The notes beneath the pieces were generated by a model. The model was not told the origin of the DNA, did no database searches, and saw nothing but the letters and a program-made list of their open reading frames with translations. From positions 1 through 38,482 of the forward strand of contig CAYWOD010000007.1 of NCBI GenBank assembly GCA_964459805.1: a stretch of 38,482 bases of DNA, given 5' to 3'. How positions within the stretch are numbered: position 1 is the first letter of the stretch; the number at the start of each line of letters is the position of its first letter. Origin of the DNA: DAOVRL01 sp964459805. GTDB taxonomy: Bacteria; Planctomycetota; Phycisphaerae; Sedimentisphaerales; Anaerobacaceae. A program made the position numbers and the translations under genes. Below are positions 19,931 to 27,766 of this stretch, piece by piece.

Positions 19931-20782
19931 ATGGGTATCCGAGTTTATAAACCAACAAGTGCAGGGCGTAGAAACAGCTCGGTCAACGACTATGCCGAGT
20001 TGACCACTGACAAGCCCGAGAAGTCGCTCTGCAAGCGAATCAAGAAGAATGGCGGGAGAAACCATCACGGCGTTACTACCACTCGGTTCAGGGGCGGCGG
20101 AGCACGCAAAATATACCGCATCATCGATTTCAAGCGCAATAAGGACGGCGTCCCCGCAACAGTGGCGACCGTTGAATACGATCCCAACAGGAATTGTTTC
20201 ATCTCTCTGCTGCACTATGCCGACGGCGAGAAGAGGTATATTTTGGCGCCGCTGGGCACAAAGACCGGCGACCGCCTCGAAAGCGGCCTATCCTGTGAGC
20301 CCAAGATCGGCAATTCAATGCCGCTGGCTGCGATTCCCGCCGGCCTCGAGATTCACAACGTCGAGATGACGGCAGGCCAGGGCGGAAAACTCGTCAGAGG
20401 GGCCGGAAACGCTGCGAGAATCCTCGCCAAAGAGGGGAATTGGGTCACGATTATCTTGCCGAGCGGCGAAATGCGCACGATCCGCAAGGAGTGCCGCGCA
20501 ACCATCGGCCGGCTCAGCAACCCCGACCACCAGAACGTGCGTATCGGCAAAGCGGGGCGAAAACGCCACATGGGACGCAGGCCACACGTCAGGGGAAAGG
20601 CAATGAACCCCGTAGCACACCCGATGGGTGGCGGCGAAGGCAGGGCGAACGGTGGACGACATCCATGCTCGCCGACCGGTGTCCTCGCAAAAGGTGGAAA
20701 AACCAGAAATCCACGAAATCCAAGCAATAAGAGAATTATTCGACGACGCAAGAGCAAAAGGGCTAAAAGGTTAGGCTTCTAA
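19931..20782 (+). CDS. rplB: Ribosomal protein uL2
   Basis: uL2 is required for subunit association and supports the peptidyl-transferase centre. I choose the ATG at 19931 (MGIRVYKPTSAGRR, 283 residues), because uL2 normally begins M-(A/G)-I-(R/K)-x-(Y/F)-KP. An in-frame GTG at 19922 would add three residues. Conserved stretches include NHHGVTTTRFRGGG and HVRGKAMNPVAHPMGGGEGR, which contains the conserved His of the catalytic-centre loop. The C-terminus is basic (RRRKSKRAKRLGF). Confidence 0.97.
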   Translation: MGIRVYKPTSAGRRNSSVNDYAELTTDKPEKSLCKRIKKNGGRNHHGVTTTRFRGGGARKIYRIIDFKRNKDGVPATVATVEYDPNRNCFISLLHYADGEKRYILAPLGTKTGDRLESGLSCEPKIGNSMPLAAIPAGLEIHNVEMTAGQGGKLVRGAGNAARILAKEGNWVTIILPSGEMRTIRKECRATIGRLSNPDHQNVRIGKAGRKRHMGRRPHVRGKAMNPVAHPMGGGEGRANGGRHPCSPTGVLAKGGKTRNPRNPSNKRIIRRRKSKRAKRLGF

Positions 20783-20817
20783 AAGCGCGATTCAACAGAA
20801 AAATCGAGATGTGAAAA

Positions 20818-21087
20818 ATGGGACGATCTCTTAAAAAAGGACCTTACGTCGATGAAAAGCTGTTCATCAAGGTCAACAAGCAGGCTGATTCAGGCTCGCG
20901 CGAGCCAATAAAGACCTGGGCAAGAAGATGTACGATAGTCCCGGAGTTCGTGGGCTTTACGTTTCTGGTCCACAACGGCAAGATATTTCACAAAGTCTTC
21001 GTTACCGAGGATATGGTGGGCCACAAATTAGGCGAATTCTCGCCCACCAGGACGTTCAAAGGACATTCGAGCAAGAGAATAAAGTAG
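20818..21087 (+). CDS. rpsS: Ribosomal protein uS19
   Basis: uS19 is a head protein that contacts uS13 and the A-site finger. The 89-residue protein starts MGRSLKKGPYVDEKLFIKV and ends HKLGEFSPTRTFKGHSSKR, both diagnostic. The stop is TAG. It lies between rplB and rplV as usual. Confidence 0.97.
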   Translation: MGRSLKKGPYVDEKLFIKVNKQADSGSREPIKTWARRCTIVPEFVGFTFLVHNGKIFHKVFVTEDMVGHKLGEFSPTRTFKGHSSKRIK

Positions 21088-21147
21088 CAAAGCGTGTATG
21101 ACAAATCGTGGATCGAATAGCGAATCACGAATCATGAGATACGAAAT

Positions 21148-21696
21148 ATGTTAAGTGCTGAGAAATTCAAAGACCTCTGCCAACTGCGGCAGCTTGACGT
21201 GCAGCAGTTGGCCGGCCACCTTGCCAGGGCGGGTCTCAACGAAAGAGAAGCCGCCGTAGCCATTATGAACTGGCAAAGGGGCCTTTTCAAGCCAAAGCCG
21301 CGAGCAGAGGATGTTCGCCGCCTGGCGGCCGCTTTGGGTATCGAGGAAAATGACCTCGCCGACTGGCGTTCGTCCTATCGCTTTGCTCCGATTTCTGCCC
21401 GAAAGGCCCGCCTGGTTACGCAGTTGATAGTCGGCCGAAGTGTTCAAGACGCTATGGATATCCTGAAATTCACAAGAAAACGCGCCGCCACCATGATCGA
21501 TAAGGTCCTCAAGACCGCCGTCGCCGACGCCGACGAGCAGCGGGCGGATGTTGATAATCTTTATGTGAGCCAGGCCAGGGTTGATGACGCAGGAGTCCGC
21601 ATCGGTACAAAAAGATGGATACCGAAAGACAGAGGAAGGGCGCATCCCATCCGCAAAAAGGCCTGCCACATACATATAACAGTTACGCAAATATAG
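21148..21696 (+). CDS. rplV: Ribosomal protein uL22 with N-terminal helix-turn-helix-like extension
   Basis: uL22 lines the exit tunnel with a long beta-hairpin. The protein is 182 residues, against about 110 usually. The uL22 core starts near residue 75 (RFAPISARKARLVTQLIVGR) and ends normally (GRAHPIRKKACHIHITV), including the hairpin region. Residues 1-74 are extra: LDVQQLAGHLARAGLNEREAAVAI, then a basic linker, then DVRRLAAALGIEENDLADW. The last part resembles the end of a Cro/C1-type helix-turn-helix domain (RLAxALGIxxxDL). No alternative start near the core has a better ribosome binding site. The start ATG at 21148 is preceded by an ATACGAAAT element. Whether the extension binds nucleic acid is unknown. 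Confidence 0.93.
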   Translation: MLSAEKFKDLCQLRQLDVQQLAGHLARAGLNEREAAVAIMNWQRGLFKPKPRAEDVRRLAAALGIEENDLADWRSSYRFAPISARKARLVTQLIVGRSVQDAMDILKFTRKRAATMIDKVLKTAVADADEQRADVDNLYVSQARVDDAGVRIGTKRWIPKDRGRAHPIRKKACHIHITVTQI

Positions 21697-21737
21697 CAAA
21701 AAAACAAAAATAGCAGCGCATTACGAGATACGAGATT

Positions 21738-22601
21738 ATGGGGCAGAAGGTATCGCCAATTGGTTTTAGAACGGGAATAACGCTTGGGTGGCAGAGCACC
21801 TGGTATGCGCCCAAAGCTAATTACGGTGATTTTCTCGTCGAGGACCAGAAAATCCGTCGATTTATTGATCAGAAGTTCAACCGCACTATGCCTAAAGGCG
21901 CAGTAGCAAAGGTCGAAGTGATCCGAACACGCAATGAAGTCAAAGTAACGCTGCACAGTGCTCGCCCGGGTGTCGTCATCGGACCCAGGGGAGGCGAAGT
22001 TGACCGCCTGCGGGAAGAGCTTGAGGATATGACCGGCCGAAAGGTAGGCGTCAATGTTATCGAGATAAAAGAGCCCGACCTCAATGCCACCTTGGTTGCC
22101 GAAGCGATAGCCGAGCAGCTCAGCAAGCGGGCGTCGTTTAGACGCACGATGAAGCAATTCTGCGAAGCCGCGATGAACGCCGGGGCCAAGGGAGTCAAGA
22201 TTATATGCTCGGGACGGCTTGCAGGCTCTGAAATGGCGAGAAAGGAAACCCAAAAGCTCGGCAGTATTCCACTGCATACGCTTGATGCCAACGTCGATTA
22301 CGCCATCGCAGTTTCGAGAACCACCTATGGAGCAATCGGCGTTAAAGTCTGGATCTACAAGGGCAAGTTCGGCGAGGAAATTGAGCCGCAGGCCCGACGG
22401 CGTCGCCGTCCGCCCAGGCGCGGCGGACCGCCGCCGACCGGTGGCGGCAGGGGTAGAGCTGTGCCCGCAAGGCAAAAGCAAAGCAATCGCGCCGCCAAAC
22501 GTGCATCGGCTGGCGAGCCGACACAACCCGAAGTTGCACCTGCGCCGGAGCCCGAACCCGACACCGGCCAGGCAAACGCTGCTGAGGAAAGTCCAAAGTA
22601 G
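21738..22601 (+). CDS. rpsC: Ribosomal protein uS3 with long C-terminal tail
   Basis: uS3 forms part of the mRNA entry channel. The 287-residue protein (usual length 210-240) begins MGQKVSPIGFRTGI. It carries a KH domain with GPRG at 82-85 and the C-terminal uS3 domain to about residue 215 (TTYGAIGVKVWIYKGKFGE). Residues 217-287 are an added tail: first Arg/Pro/Gly-rich, then acidic and Pro/Ala/Glu-rich, likely disordered. The ATG at 21738 follows a clear ATACGAGAT repeat. The stop is TAG. Confidence 0.96.
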   Translation: MGQKVSPIGFRTGITLGWQSTWYAPKANYGDFLVEDQKIRRFIDQKFNRTMPKGAVAKVEVIRTRNEVKVTLHSARPGVVIGPRGGEVDRLREELEDMTGRKVGVNVIEIKEPDLNATLVAEAIAEQLSKRASFRRTMKQFCEAAMNAGAKGVKIICSGRLAGSEMARKETQKLGSIPLHTLDANVDYAIAVSRTTYGAIGVKVWIYKGKFGEEIEPQARRRRRPPRRGGPPPTGGGRGRAVPARQKQSNRAAKRASAGEPTQPEVAPAPEPEPDTGQANAAEESPK

Positions 22602-22656
22602 CCTTTTTTGCGAAAGAAAGTGCCATGATACGTTTAGTTTTGTAGGGATCTGACAA

Positions 22657-23076
22657 ATGGCGATGATGCCGAAAAGAGTTAAGCACCGCAAAAGCCAGCG
22701 AGGCACAATGAAGGGCAACGCCTCGAGGTGTAATTATGTGGCGTTTGGCGAGTACGGCCTGCAGGCACTCGAAGGCAGTTGGATATCCGCCAAGAACATC
22801 GAGGCCGGCCGCGTCGCAGCTACTCATTTTCTTCATCGCGAAGGCAAGGTCTATATCAGGATCTTTCCACATAAGCCGGTAAGTTCAAAACCGTTGGAAA
22901 CCCGAATGGGCAAAGGCAAAGGCGAACCCGACTTCTGGGTCGCAAGAGTCAGGGCCGGACAGGTCTGCTTCGAAATCGGCGGAGTAGTTGAAGATGTCGC
23001 AAAGCAGGCCCTCATCAGGGTCGCTCACAAAATGCCGATTAGATGCAGGTTTGTTAAGCGAAGACATTCGTTGTAG
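22657..23076 (+). CDS. rplP: Ribosomal protein uL16
   Basis: uL16 organises the A-site tRNA path on the large subunit. The 139-residue protein has MPKRVKHRKSQRG at its start, then FGEYGLQALE, TRMGKGKGEPDFWVARV and a C-terminal KMPIRCRFVKR. The ATG at 22657 and others at 22663 and 22666 are close together, so the exact start may differ by two or three residues. The stop is TAG. rpmC follows. Confidence 0.96.
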   Translation: MAMMPKRVKHRKSQRGTMKGNASRCNYVAFGEYGLQALEGSWISAKNIEAGRVAATHFLHREGKVYIRIFPHKPVSSKPLETRMGKGKGEPDFWVARVRAGQVCFEIGGVVEDVAKQALIRVAHKMPIRCRFVKRRHSL

Positions 23077-23120
23077 CAAGGAGTCTTGACGCCTTTGTGG
23101 CGTAAAAAGGAAAAGTTGAA

Positions 23121-23306
23121 ATGAAAGCACAGCACTACCGCGAAATGAGCCCGGACGAGCTCCAGAGCAAGCTGGAAGAGTTCCAGAGGCATCTGTTTGA
23201 TCTGCGCTCGCAGGCGGTTACGGAGAAGCTCCAGGATTCCAAAGCTGTGATTAATGTCAGACGCGACATTGCAAGGATAAAAACCATAATACACCAAAGT
23301 CAGTGA
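23121..23306 (+). CDS. rpmC: Ribosomal protein uL29
   Basis: uL29 is a small helical protein at the tunnel exit. The 61 residues form two long helices with the family motif LEEFQRHLFDLRSQAVTEKL and a C-terminal VRRDIARIKTII. An AAAGGAAAAG lies before the ATG. rpsQ follows closely. Confidence 0.95.
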   Translation: MKAQHYREMSPDELQSKLEEFQRHLFDLRSQAVTEKLQDSKAVINVRRDIARIKTIIHQSQ

Positions 23307-23343
23307 CGATTTGCCAAGCGCAATTGATGATTGGAAATCGAGT

Positions 23344-23604
23344 ATGCAGGACCGAAAACTTAAAACTTTAACCGGAGTGGTGATCAGCAACAGCGGCGAT
23401 AAATCCGTTAAGGTTGCCATTGACTACAAAGTCAAGCATCCAAAGTACGGCAAATACGTCAAACGGACAACAAAAATCGGCGTGCACGACGAGCAGAATC
23501 AAAGCGCTCTTGGCGACCTTGTTGAAATTGCCCAGTGCAGGCCGCGCAGTAAGACAAAGAGCTGGCGCCTTTTGAGGGTCGTCGCAAAGGCCGTTGAAGC
23601 GTGA
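23344..23604 (+). CDS. rpsQ: Ribosomal protein uS17
   Basis: uS17 is a primary 16S rRNA-binding protein. From the ATG at 23344 it has 86 residues beginning MQDRKLKTLTGVVISN, which fits the family. An in-frame TTG at 23311 would add eleven residues without family similarity. Conserved parts are GDKSVKVAIDYKVKHPKYGKY, the KVHDE-like GVHDEQN, and GDLVEIAQCRPRSKTKSWRL. The stop is TGA. Confidence 0.95.
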   Translation: MQDRKLKTLTGVVISNSGDKSVKVAIDYKVKHPKYGKYVKRTTKIGVHDEQNQSALGDLVEIAQCRPRSKTKSWRLLRVVAKAVEA

Positions 23605-23647
23605 ATCGATATTTGCGATACGAGTTACGAGCAACGAGATACGAAGT

Positions 23648-24034
23648 ATGATTCAGCAAGAAACAATGTTGGATATAGCCGATAACTCCGGCGTTAAGTC
23701 GGCGTTGTGCATTAAGGTCCTCGGAAGGGGCGGGTCCCGCGGCAGGAGCACCAGGCCGGTCGCAGGCGTAGGGGACGTTGTCTGCGTTGCTATAAAAAAG
23801 TCACTGCCGACTTGTCAATTGGATGACAAGAAAGTGCACAAGTGTGTTATCATCCGCACAAAAAGCCCTGTGAAAAGGTCCGACGGTAGCTACGTGAGGT
23901 TCGACAGCAACGCCGCCGTCATGATTGACAACGACGGCAACCCGATAGGAACCAGAATCTTTGGCGCCGTAGCTCGCGAGCTTCGTGAAAAAAACTATAT
24001 GAAAATAATCTCACTGGCCGGCGAAGTGGTCTAA
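23648..24034 (+). CDS. rplN: Ribosomal protein uL14
   Basis: uL14 takes part in an intersubunit bridge and is the docking site of RsfS. The ATG at 23648 gives MIQQETMLDIADNSGVKSAL, the canonical start, and 128 residues. An upstream in-frame start at 23594 overlaps rpsQ and would only translate the repeat spacer. Conserved parts: VGDVVCVAIKKSLP, VRFDSNAAVMIDNDGNPIGTR and RIFGAVARELREKNYMKIISL. The ATG is preceded by one of the longest ATACGAG-type arrays (23610-23647). Confidence 0.96.
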   Translation: MIQQETMLDIADNSGVKSALCIKVLGRGGSRGRSTRPVAGVGDVVCVAIKKSLPTCQLDDKKVHKCVIIRTKSPVKRSDGSYVRFDSNAAVMIDNDGNPIGTRIFGAVARELREKNYMKIISLAGEVV

Positions 24035-24068
24035 GTGCCGCTGCCAAGCCGGATACGAGGTGCAGGAA

Positions 24069-24380
24069 ATGGCCGTACACGTGAAAAAAAATGACACTGT
24101 TGAGGTTATTGCCGGTGACCATAAAGGCGCCACTGGCAGGGTCCTGCGTGTTATACCCCAAAAGAACCTGGTTGTTGTCCAGGGTCTCAACATAGCCAAA
24201 AAGCACGTCAGGCCCTCGCGCAAGAACCCCCAGGGAGGTCGGGTAAATATTGAGCAGCCCATCCACATAAGCAACGTCCTGCCCGTACATACAAAAAGCT
24301 CAAGAGGCGGCAGGGTCGGTTACAAAGTTGGTAAGGATGGCAGAAAGAAACGCGTTTTCGCCGACGGTACCGAGATTTAA
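24069..24380 (+). CDS. rplX: Ribosomal protein uL24
   Basis: uL24 is an assembly initiator protein with a KOW motif. I choose the ATG at 24069 (103 residues) because GAGGTG at 24057-24062 makes a strong ribosome binding site 6 nt before it. The in-frame GTG at 24060 lies inside that site. Features: VKKNDTVEVIAGDHKGATGRV (KOW), VRPSRKNPQGGRVNIEQPIHISNV and the C-terminal GRKKRVFADG. Confidence 0.95.
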   Translation: MAVHVKKNDTVEVIAGDHKGATGRVLRVIPQKNLVVVQGLNIAKKHVRPSRKNPQGGRVNIEQPIHISNVLPVHTKSSRGGRVGYKVGKDGRKKRVFADGTEI

Positions 24381-24466
24381 GATACGCAATAGAGCGTTTT
24401 ACGATAGTTGATTTTTGGAAAGACCATAAAAGGTAATCATAGAATAGCTGTACGACAGGGTGTTTG

Positions 24467-25030
24467 ATGGCGCGTTTAAGAGATTTGTATAAGTCCAAGA
24501 TAGTTCCGGAGCTGACCAAGGAGTTTCGCTACACTAATTTTATGGCCGTGCCCAGAATGGAAAAGGTAATCATTTCCATGGGCATAGGCAGGGCAACGCA
24601 GGACAAAAAGTTTCTGGATTTGGCCAGGAAGGACCTTACGATGATTGCCGGGCAGATGCCCGTCGCCTGCAAGGCCAAAAAGAGCGTCTCCAATTTCAAG
24701 GTCCGTGAGGGCAATGAAACGGGTCTGAAAGTTACTGTCAGAGGTGTCAGAATGTATGAATTTATGGACAGACTCATCAATCTTGCGATCCCGCGGGTAA
24801 GAGATTTCCGAGGTCTTAGCCCGAAGAGCTTTGACGGCAGGGGCAACTACTCTATGGGCCTGAGCGAGCAGAGCGTTTTTCCAGAGATCAACCCGGCCAA
24901 AATTGAGTTTCAGCAGGGCATGAACATAACATTTGTGACGACGGCAAATACCGACGAAGAGGCAAAGAAATTGCTTCAGCTCTTCGGGATGCCGTTCAGG
25001 AACACCGCAGCGCAACAGGGCCAAGCATAA
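24467..25030 (+). CDS. rplE: Ribosomal protein uL5
   Basis: uL5 binds 5S rRNA and contacts the P-site tRNA. The 187-residue protein starts at the ATG at 24467; a TTG three bases earlier is in frame but less likely. AGGGTG lies 4 nt upstream. Family features include MEKVIISMGIG, KAKKSVSNFKVREG, RDFRGLSPKSFDGRGNYSMG and a C-terminal FVTTANTDEEAKKLLQLFGMPF. Length is slightly above the usual 179. Confidence 0.96.
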   Translation: MARLRDLYKSKIVPELTKEFRYTNFMAVPRMEKVIISMGIGRATQDKKFLDLARKDLTMIAGQMPVACKAKKSVSNFKVREGNETGLKVTVRGVRMYEFMDRLINLAIPRVRDFRGLSPKSFDGRGNYSMGLSEQSVFPEINPAKIEFQQGMNITFVTTANTDEEAKKLLQLFGMPFRNTAAQQGQA

Positions 25031-25067
25031 AGCGCAAAAAAAGAATACGGGAATTTGGAGCGTTTGG

Positions 25068-25253
25068 ATGTCAACCAAAGCACTCGAAAACAAAGCAGAG
25101 AAGAAACAGAAGTTTCGCGTCAGGCAATATACGCGTTGCCGGCTTTGTGGGAGGTCCAAAGCTGTTTATCGTAAGTTCAAGATTTGCCGGATTTGCTTTA
25201 GAACCTTGGCCAATGAGGGAAAGATACCCGGTGTAAGGAAAGCCAGCTGGTAA
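25068..25253 (+). CDS. rpsZ: Ribosomal protein uS14, zinc-binding type
   Basis: The short, zinc-binding form of uS14 in the small-subunit head. Sixty-one residues with C24-x2-C27 and C40-x2-C43 and the family end RTLANEGKIPGVRKASW. It occupies the usual rpsN position between rplE and rpsH. No second uS14 is seen in the window. Confidence 0.96.
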   Translation: MSTKALENKAEKKQKFRVRQYTRCRLCGRSKAVYRKFKICRICFRTLANEGKIPGVRKASW

Positions 25254-25328
25254 AAAATGCTATGTGCAGATTGTGAAGTGTAGTTCCAAGAAGCGATTTA
25301 TGAAACACGAAATACGAGATACGAGACT

Positions 25329-25727
25329 ATGAGCTTAAGTGATCCTATAGCCGATATGCTCACGAGAATCCGCAATGCGGCCCGAATAAACAGGCAGCAC
25401 GTCAATATCAAGGCCTCGAACATCTGCGCCGGGATAGCGGATGTGCTCAAGAAGGAAGGCTATATCCTGGACTTCGACCGGATAGATGACGGCAATCAGG
25501 GAATAATCAGGGTAGCACTGAAGTATGACCGTGAAGGGAACTCCATCATCAGCGAAATAGCACGAACAAGTAAGCCCGGCCGCAGAATCTATTCCTCCGT
25601 CGCCGATTTGCCCCGCGTCTTAGGCGGTATGGGCATCGCGATTGTTTCAACAAGTAAAGGTGTAATGAGTGATAAGGACTGTCGCCAGGCAAACGTGAGC
25701 GGCGAAATACTTTGTACGGTTAGCTAA
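25329..25727 (+). CDS. rpsH: Ribosomal protein uS8
   Basis: uS8 binds the central domain of 16S rRNA and in E. coli represses the spc operon. The 132-residue protein begins MSLSDPIADMLTRIRNAARI and ends GGMGIAIVSTSKGVMSDKDC followed by GEILCTVS, both standard. It is preceded by a clear ATACGAGATACGAG array (25297-25327). Its TAA stop is immediately followed by the rplF ATG, suggesting translational coupling. Confidence 0.97.
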   Translation: MSLSDPIADMLTRIRNAARINRQHVNIKASNICAGIADVLKKEGYILDFDRIDDGNQGIIRVALKYDREGNSIISEIARTSKPGRRIYSSVADLPRVLGGMGIAIVSTSKGVMSDKDCRQANVSGEILCTVS

Positions 25728-26309
25728 ATGAGTCGTATTGGAAAGAAAACCATTGCTGTTCCCAAGGCCGTTACTGTCGAGCAGAAAGGCCCTTCTCTCA
25801 AGGTCTCCGGTCCGCTCGGCAGCCTCCAGATGGACTGTCATCCGCGAATTAAGGTCAAAATTGACAAGGCCGACGGCAAAATACTCGTCGAAAATGAAAA
25901 TCCGCAGGACCGCCAGGCCAAGCAGTTGCATGGCACAATGCGGGCGCTGATCGCAAATATGGTAACCGGCGTCAGCGAAGGTTTTGACAAGAAGATGGAA
26001 TTGTACGGCACCGGGTACAATGTCAAAGAGCAGAGTGGAAAACTCGTCTTCCAGGCGGGCTTCTGCCATCCGGTGGAGTTGTCAATACCAAAAGGCATAA
26101 AGGTAAACATTGAGGTCGGTGCGACCAGAGGCAACGACGTCCCGGCGAGGTTCACTGTCGCCGGCATCGACAAGTGTCTCCTCGGACAGTTCGCCGCCGA
26201 CATTCGAGGAATTAGACCACCCGAACCGTATAAAGGGAAAGGCATCCGCTATGCCGATGAGCACGTGCGGCGCAAGGTCGGCAAAGCGTTCACTTCCGGA
26301 GCGGTGTAG
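25728..26309 (+). CDS. rplF: Ribosomal protein uL6
   Basis: uL6 lies near the sarcin-ricin loop and the factor-binding site. The 193-residue protein has MSRIGKKTIAVPKAVTV, the middle YGTGYNVKEQ and the C-terminal RGIRPPEPYKGKGIRYADE. It abuts rpsH with no gap, so ribosomes probably re-initiate here. The stop is TAG. Confidence 0.97.
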   Translation: MSRIGKKTIAVPKAVTVEQKGPSLKVSGPLGSLQMDCHPRIKVKIDKADGKILVENENPQDRQAKQLHGTMRALIANMVTGVSEGFDKKMELYGTGYNVKEQSGKLVFQAGFCHPVELSIPKGIKVNIEVGATRGNDVPARFTVAGIDKCLLGQFAADIRGIRPPEPYKGKGIRYADEHVRRKVGKAFTSGAV

Positions 26310-26325
26310 TTGGGATATTGTTTCT

Positions 26326-26691
26326 ATGCGAATTGACAAGATAAGAAAAGCGGCAATTAGACGCAGGTATCACGTGCGAAAAAAAGTCTTTGGAACGCGC
26401 GAGCGGCCGAGACTGTCCGTGTTTCGCTCGAACAGGCATATTTACGCCCAGATCATAGATGATACCGCAGGAGCAACACTCGTTTCCGCAAGCACAAGAG
26501 TAAAGTCCTTGCGGGACCGGTTGCCCAATTCCGGTGACAAAAACGCCGCTCAGATCGTCGGTGAGGCCGTCGCAAAGCAAGCTCTGGGTGTCGGCATTAA
26601 GTGTGTTTGCTTTGATAGAAATCGCTATAAGTTTCACGGCAGGGTTAAGGCCCTCGCAGAATCGGCAAGAAAAACCGGACTGGTTTTCTAA
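26326..26691 (+). CDS. rplR: Ribosomal protein uL18
   Basis: uL18 binds 5S rRNA with uL5. From the ATG at 26326 the protein is 121 residues (MRIDKIRKAAIRRRYHVRKK), matching the family. A longer frame from 26110 runs inside rplF and is discarded. Features: GTRERPRLSVFRSNRHIYAQIIDD, then AAQIVGEAVAKQALGVGI and a C-terminal YKFHGRVKALAESARKTGL. Confidence 0.96.
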   Translation: MRIDKIRKAAIRRRYHVRKKVFGTRERPRLSVFRSNRHIYAQIIDDTAGATLVSASTRVKSLRDRLPNSGDKNAAQIVGEAVAKQALGVGIKCVCFDRNRYKFHGRVKALAESARKTGLVF

Positions 26692-26720
26692 CGTAACAGG
26701 CGATTGTTTGGAGAAGAAAA

Positions 26721-27227
26721 TTGGCAGCAGAACCCGTTAAACTATCCGACCAGGAAGAAAAGCCGTTGGAGGATACGGTCGTAAAGGTATTTCGCTGTTC
26801 AAAAGTGGTAAAAGGCGGTCGCAGGTTCAGCTTTGCCGCGCTGGTTGTTATTGGCGACCGTGCGGGCACTGTCGGTGTCGGTTATGGCAAAGCTAATGAG
26901 GTCCCGCTGGCGGTTGAGAAAGGAGTTAAAGACGCCAAGAAGTCACTGCACAAGATCGCTTTGGCCGAACGGACTATCCCGCACCGCGTGGATGGCAAGT
27001 ACAGGGCTACGAAAATTGCACTGGTCCCGGCCAGCCCGGGCACCGGTGTTATCGCAGGCTCCAGCGCACGCGCCGTGCTCGAATACGCTGGTGTTCAGGA
27101 CGTTCTTACAAAAGTCTATGGGAGCACCTCAGCCAAGAATGTTGTCAAGGCCACGCTTGACGGACTGTTGAGATTACGCACCAAGGATATGGTCGAATCT
27201 CTCAGGGGCGTGGAAATAAATGCTTAA
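26721..27227 (+). CDS. rpsE: Ribosomal protein uS5
   Basis: uS5 is part of the mRNA entry site and influences decoding fidelity. The 168-residue protein most likely starts at TTG 26721, 7-10 nt after GGAG. Typical elements are VVKGGRRFSFAALVVIGD, GKANEVPLAVEKGVKDAKKS, then PGTGVIAGSSARAVLEYAGV and GSTSAKNVVKATLDGL. In most bacteria rpmD would follow; here rplO comes next. Confidence 0.96.
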   Translation: MAAEPVKLSDQEEKPLEDTVVKVFRCSKVVKGGRRFSFAALVVIGDRAGTVGVGYGKANEVPLAVEKGVKDAKKSLHKIALAERTIPHRVDGKYRATKIALVPASPGTGVIAGSSARAVLEYAGVQDVLTKVYGSTSAKNVVKATLDGLLRLRTKDMVESLRGVEINA

Positions 27228-27258
27228 CAATTGTCAAAAAGGCAGTTGGGTGACTTAA

Positions 27259-27702
27259 ATGTTGAATCACGAAATAACTTCTATAGCGGGCAAAAATAGA
27301 GTTCGCAAACGCATCGGAAGAGGCACCGGAAGCGGCCGCGGAAAAACTTGTGGCCGTGGGCACAAAGGCGCCGGAAGCAGGGCCGGATTTTCCACCCTTA
27401 CGCTGTACGAAGGAGGCCAGATGCCTCTGTTTCGCCGGTTGCCAAAACGAGGCTTTAGCAACTATCAGTTCGCAAAACGCTGTGAAATCGTAAACGTCGC
27501 ACAACTGGAAAGATTCGACAATGGTGCCGATGTGGGTGTTGAGCAGTTGTCAAACGCAGGCTTGATCGATAGCCTCAAGAGTAAAGTCAAAATCCTTGGC
27601 AACGGAGATCTGACCAAAAAGCTCCAGGTTGCCGCTCATAAATTCAGTAAAACCGCGGAGCATAAAATATTGGCCTCCGGAGGAACGGCGAAAGTGATTT
27701 GA
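27259..27702 (+). CDS. rplO: Ribosomal protein uL15
   Basis: uL15 is a late-assembly large-subunit protein. The 147 residues include the Gly/Arg-rich N-terminus (RIGRGTGSGRGKTCGRGHKG), then FEGGQ-like YEGGQMPLFRRLPKRGF and a normal C-terminal domain. It directly follows rpsE with 31 nt between, leaving no room for rpmD. The stop is TGA. Confidence 0.96.
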   Translation: MLNHEITSIAGKNRVRKRIGRGTGSGRGKTCGRGHKGAGSRAGFSTLTLYEGGQMPLFRRLPKRGFSNYQFAKRCEIVNVAQLERFDNGADVGVEQLSNAGLIDSLKSKVKILGNGDLTKKLQVAAHKFSKTAEHKILASGGTAKVI

Positions 27703-27766
27703 TGTTTGTGTGTGATGCGTTTAAGGCCCAGAAAACTGTGAACTGTGAAGTACAGGATGTAGAATA

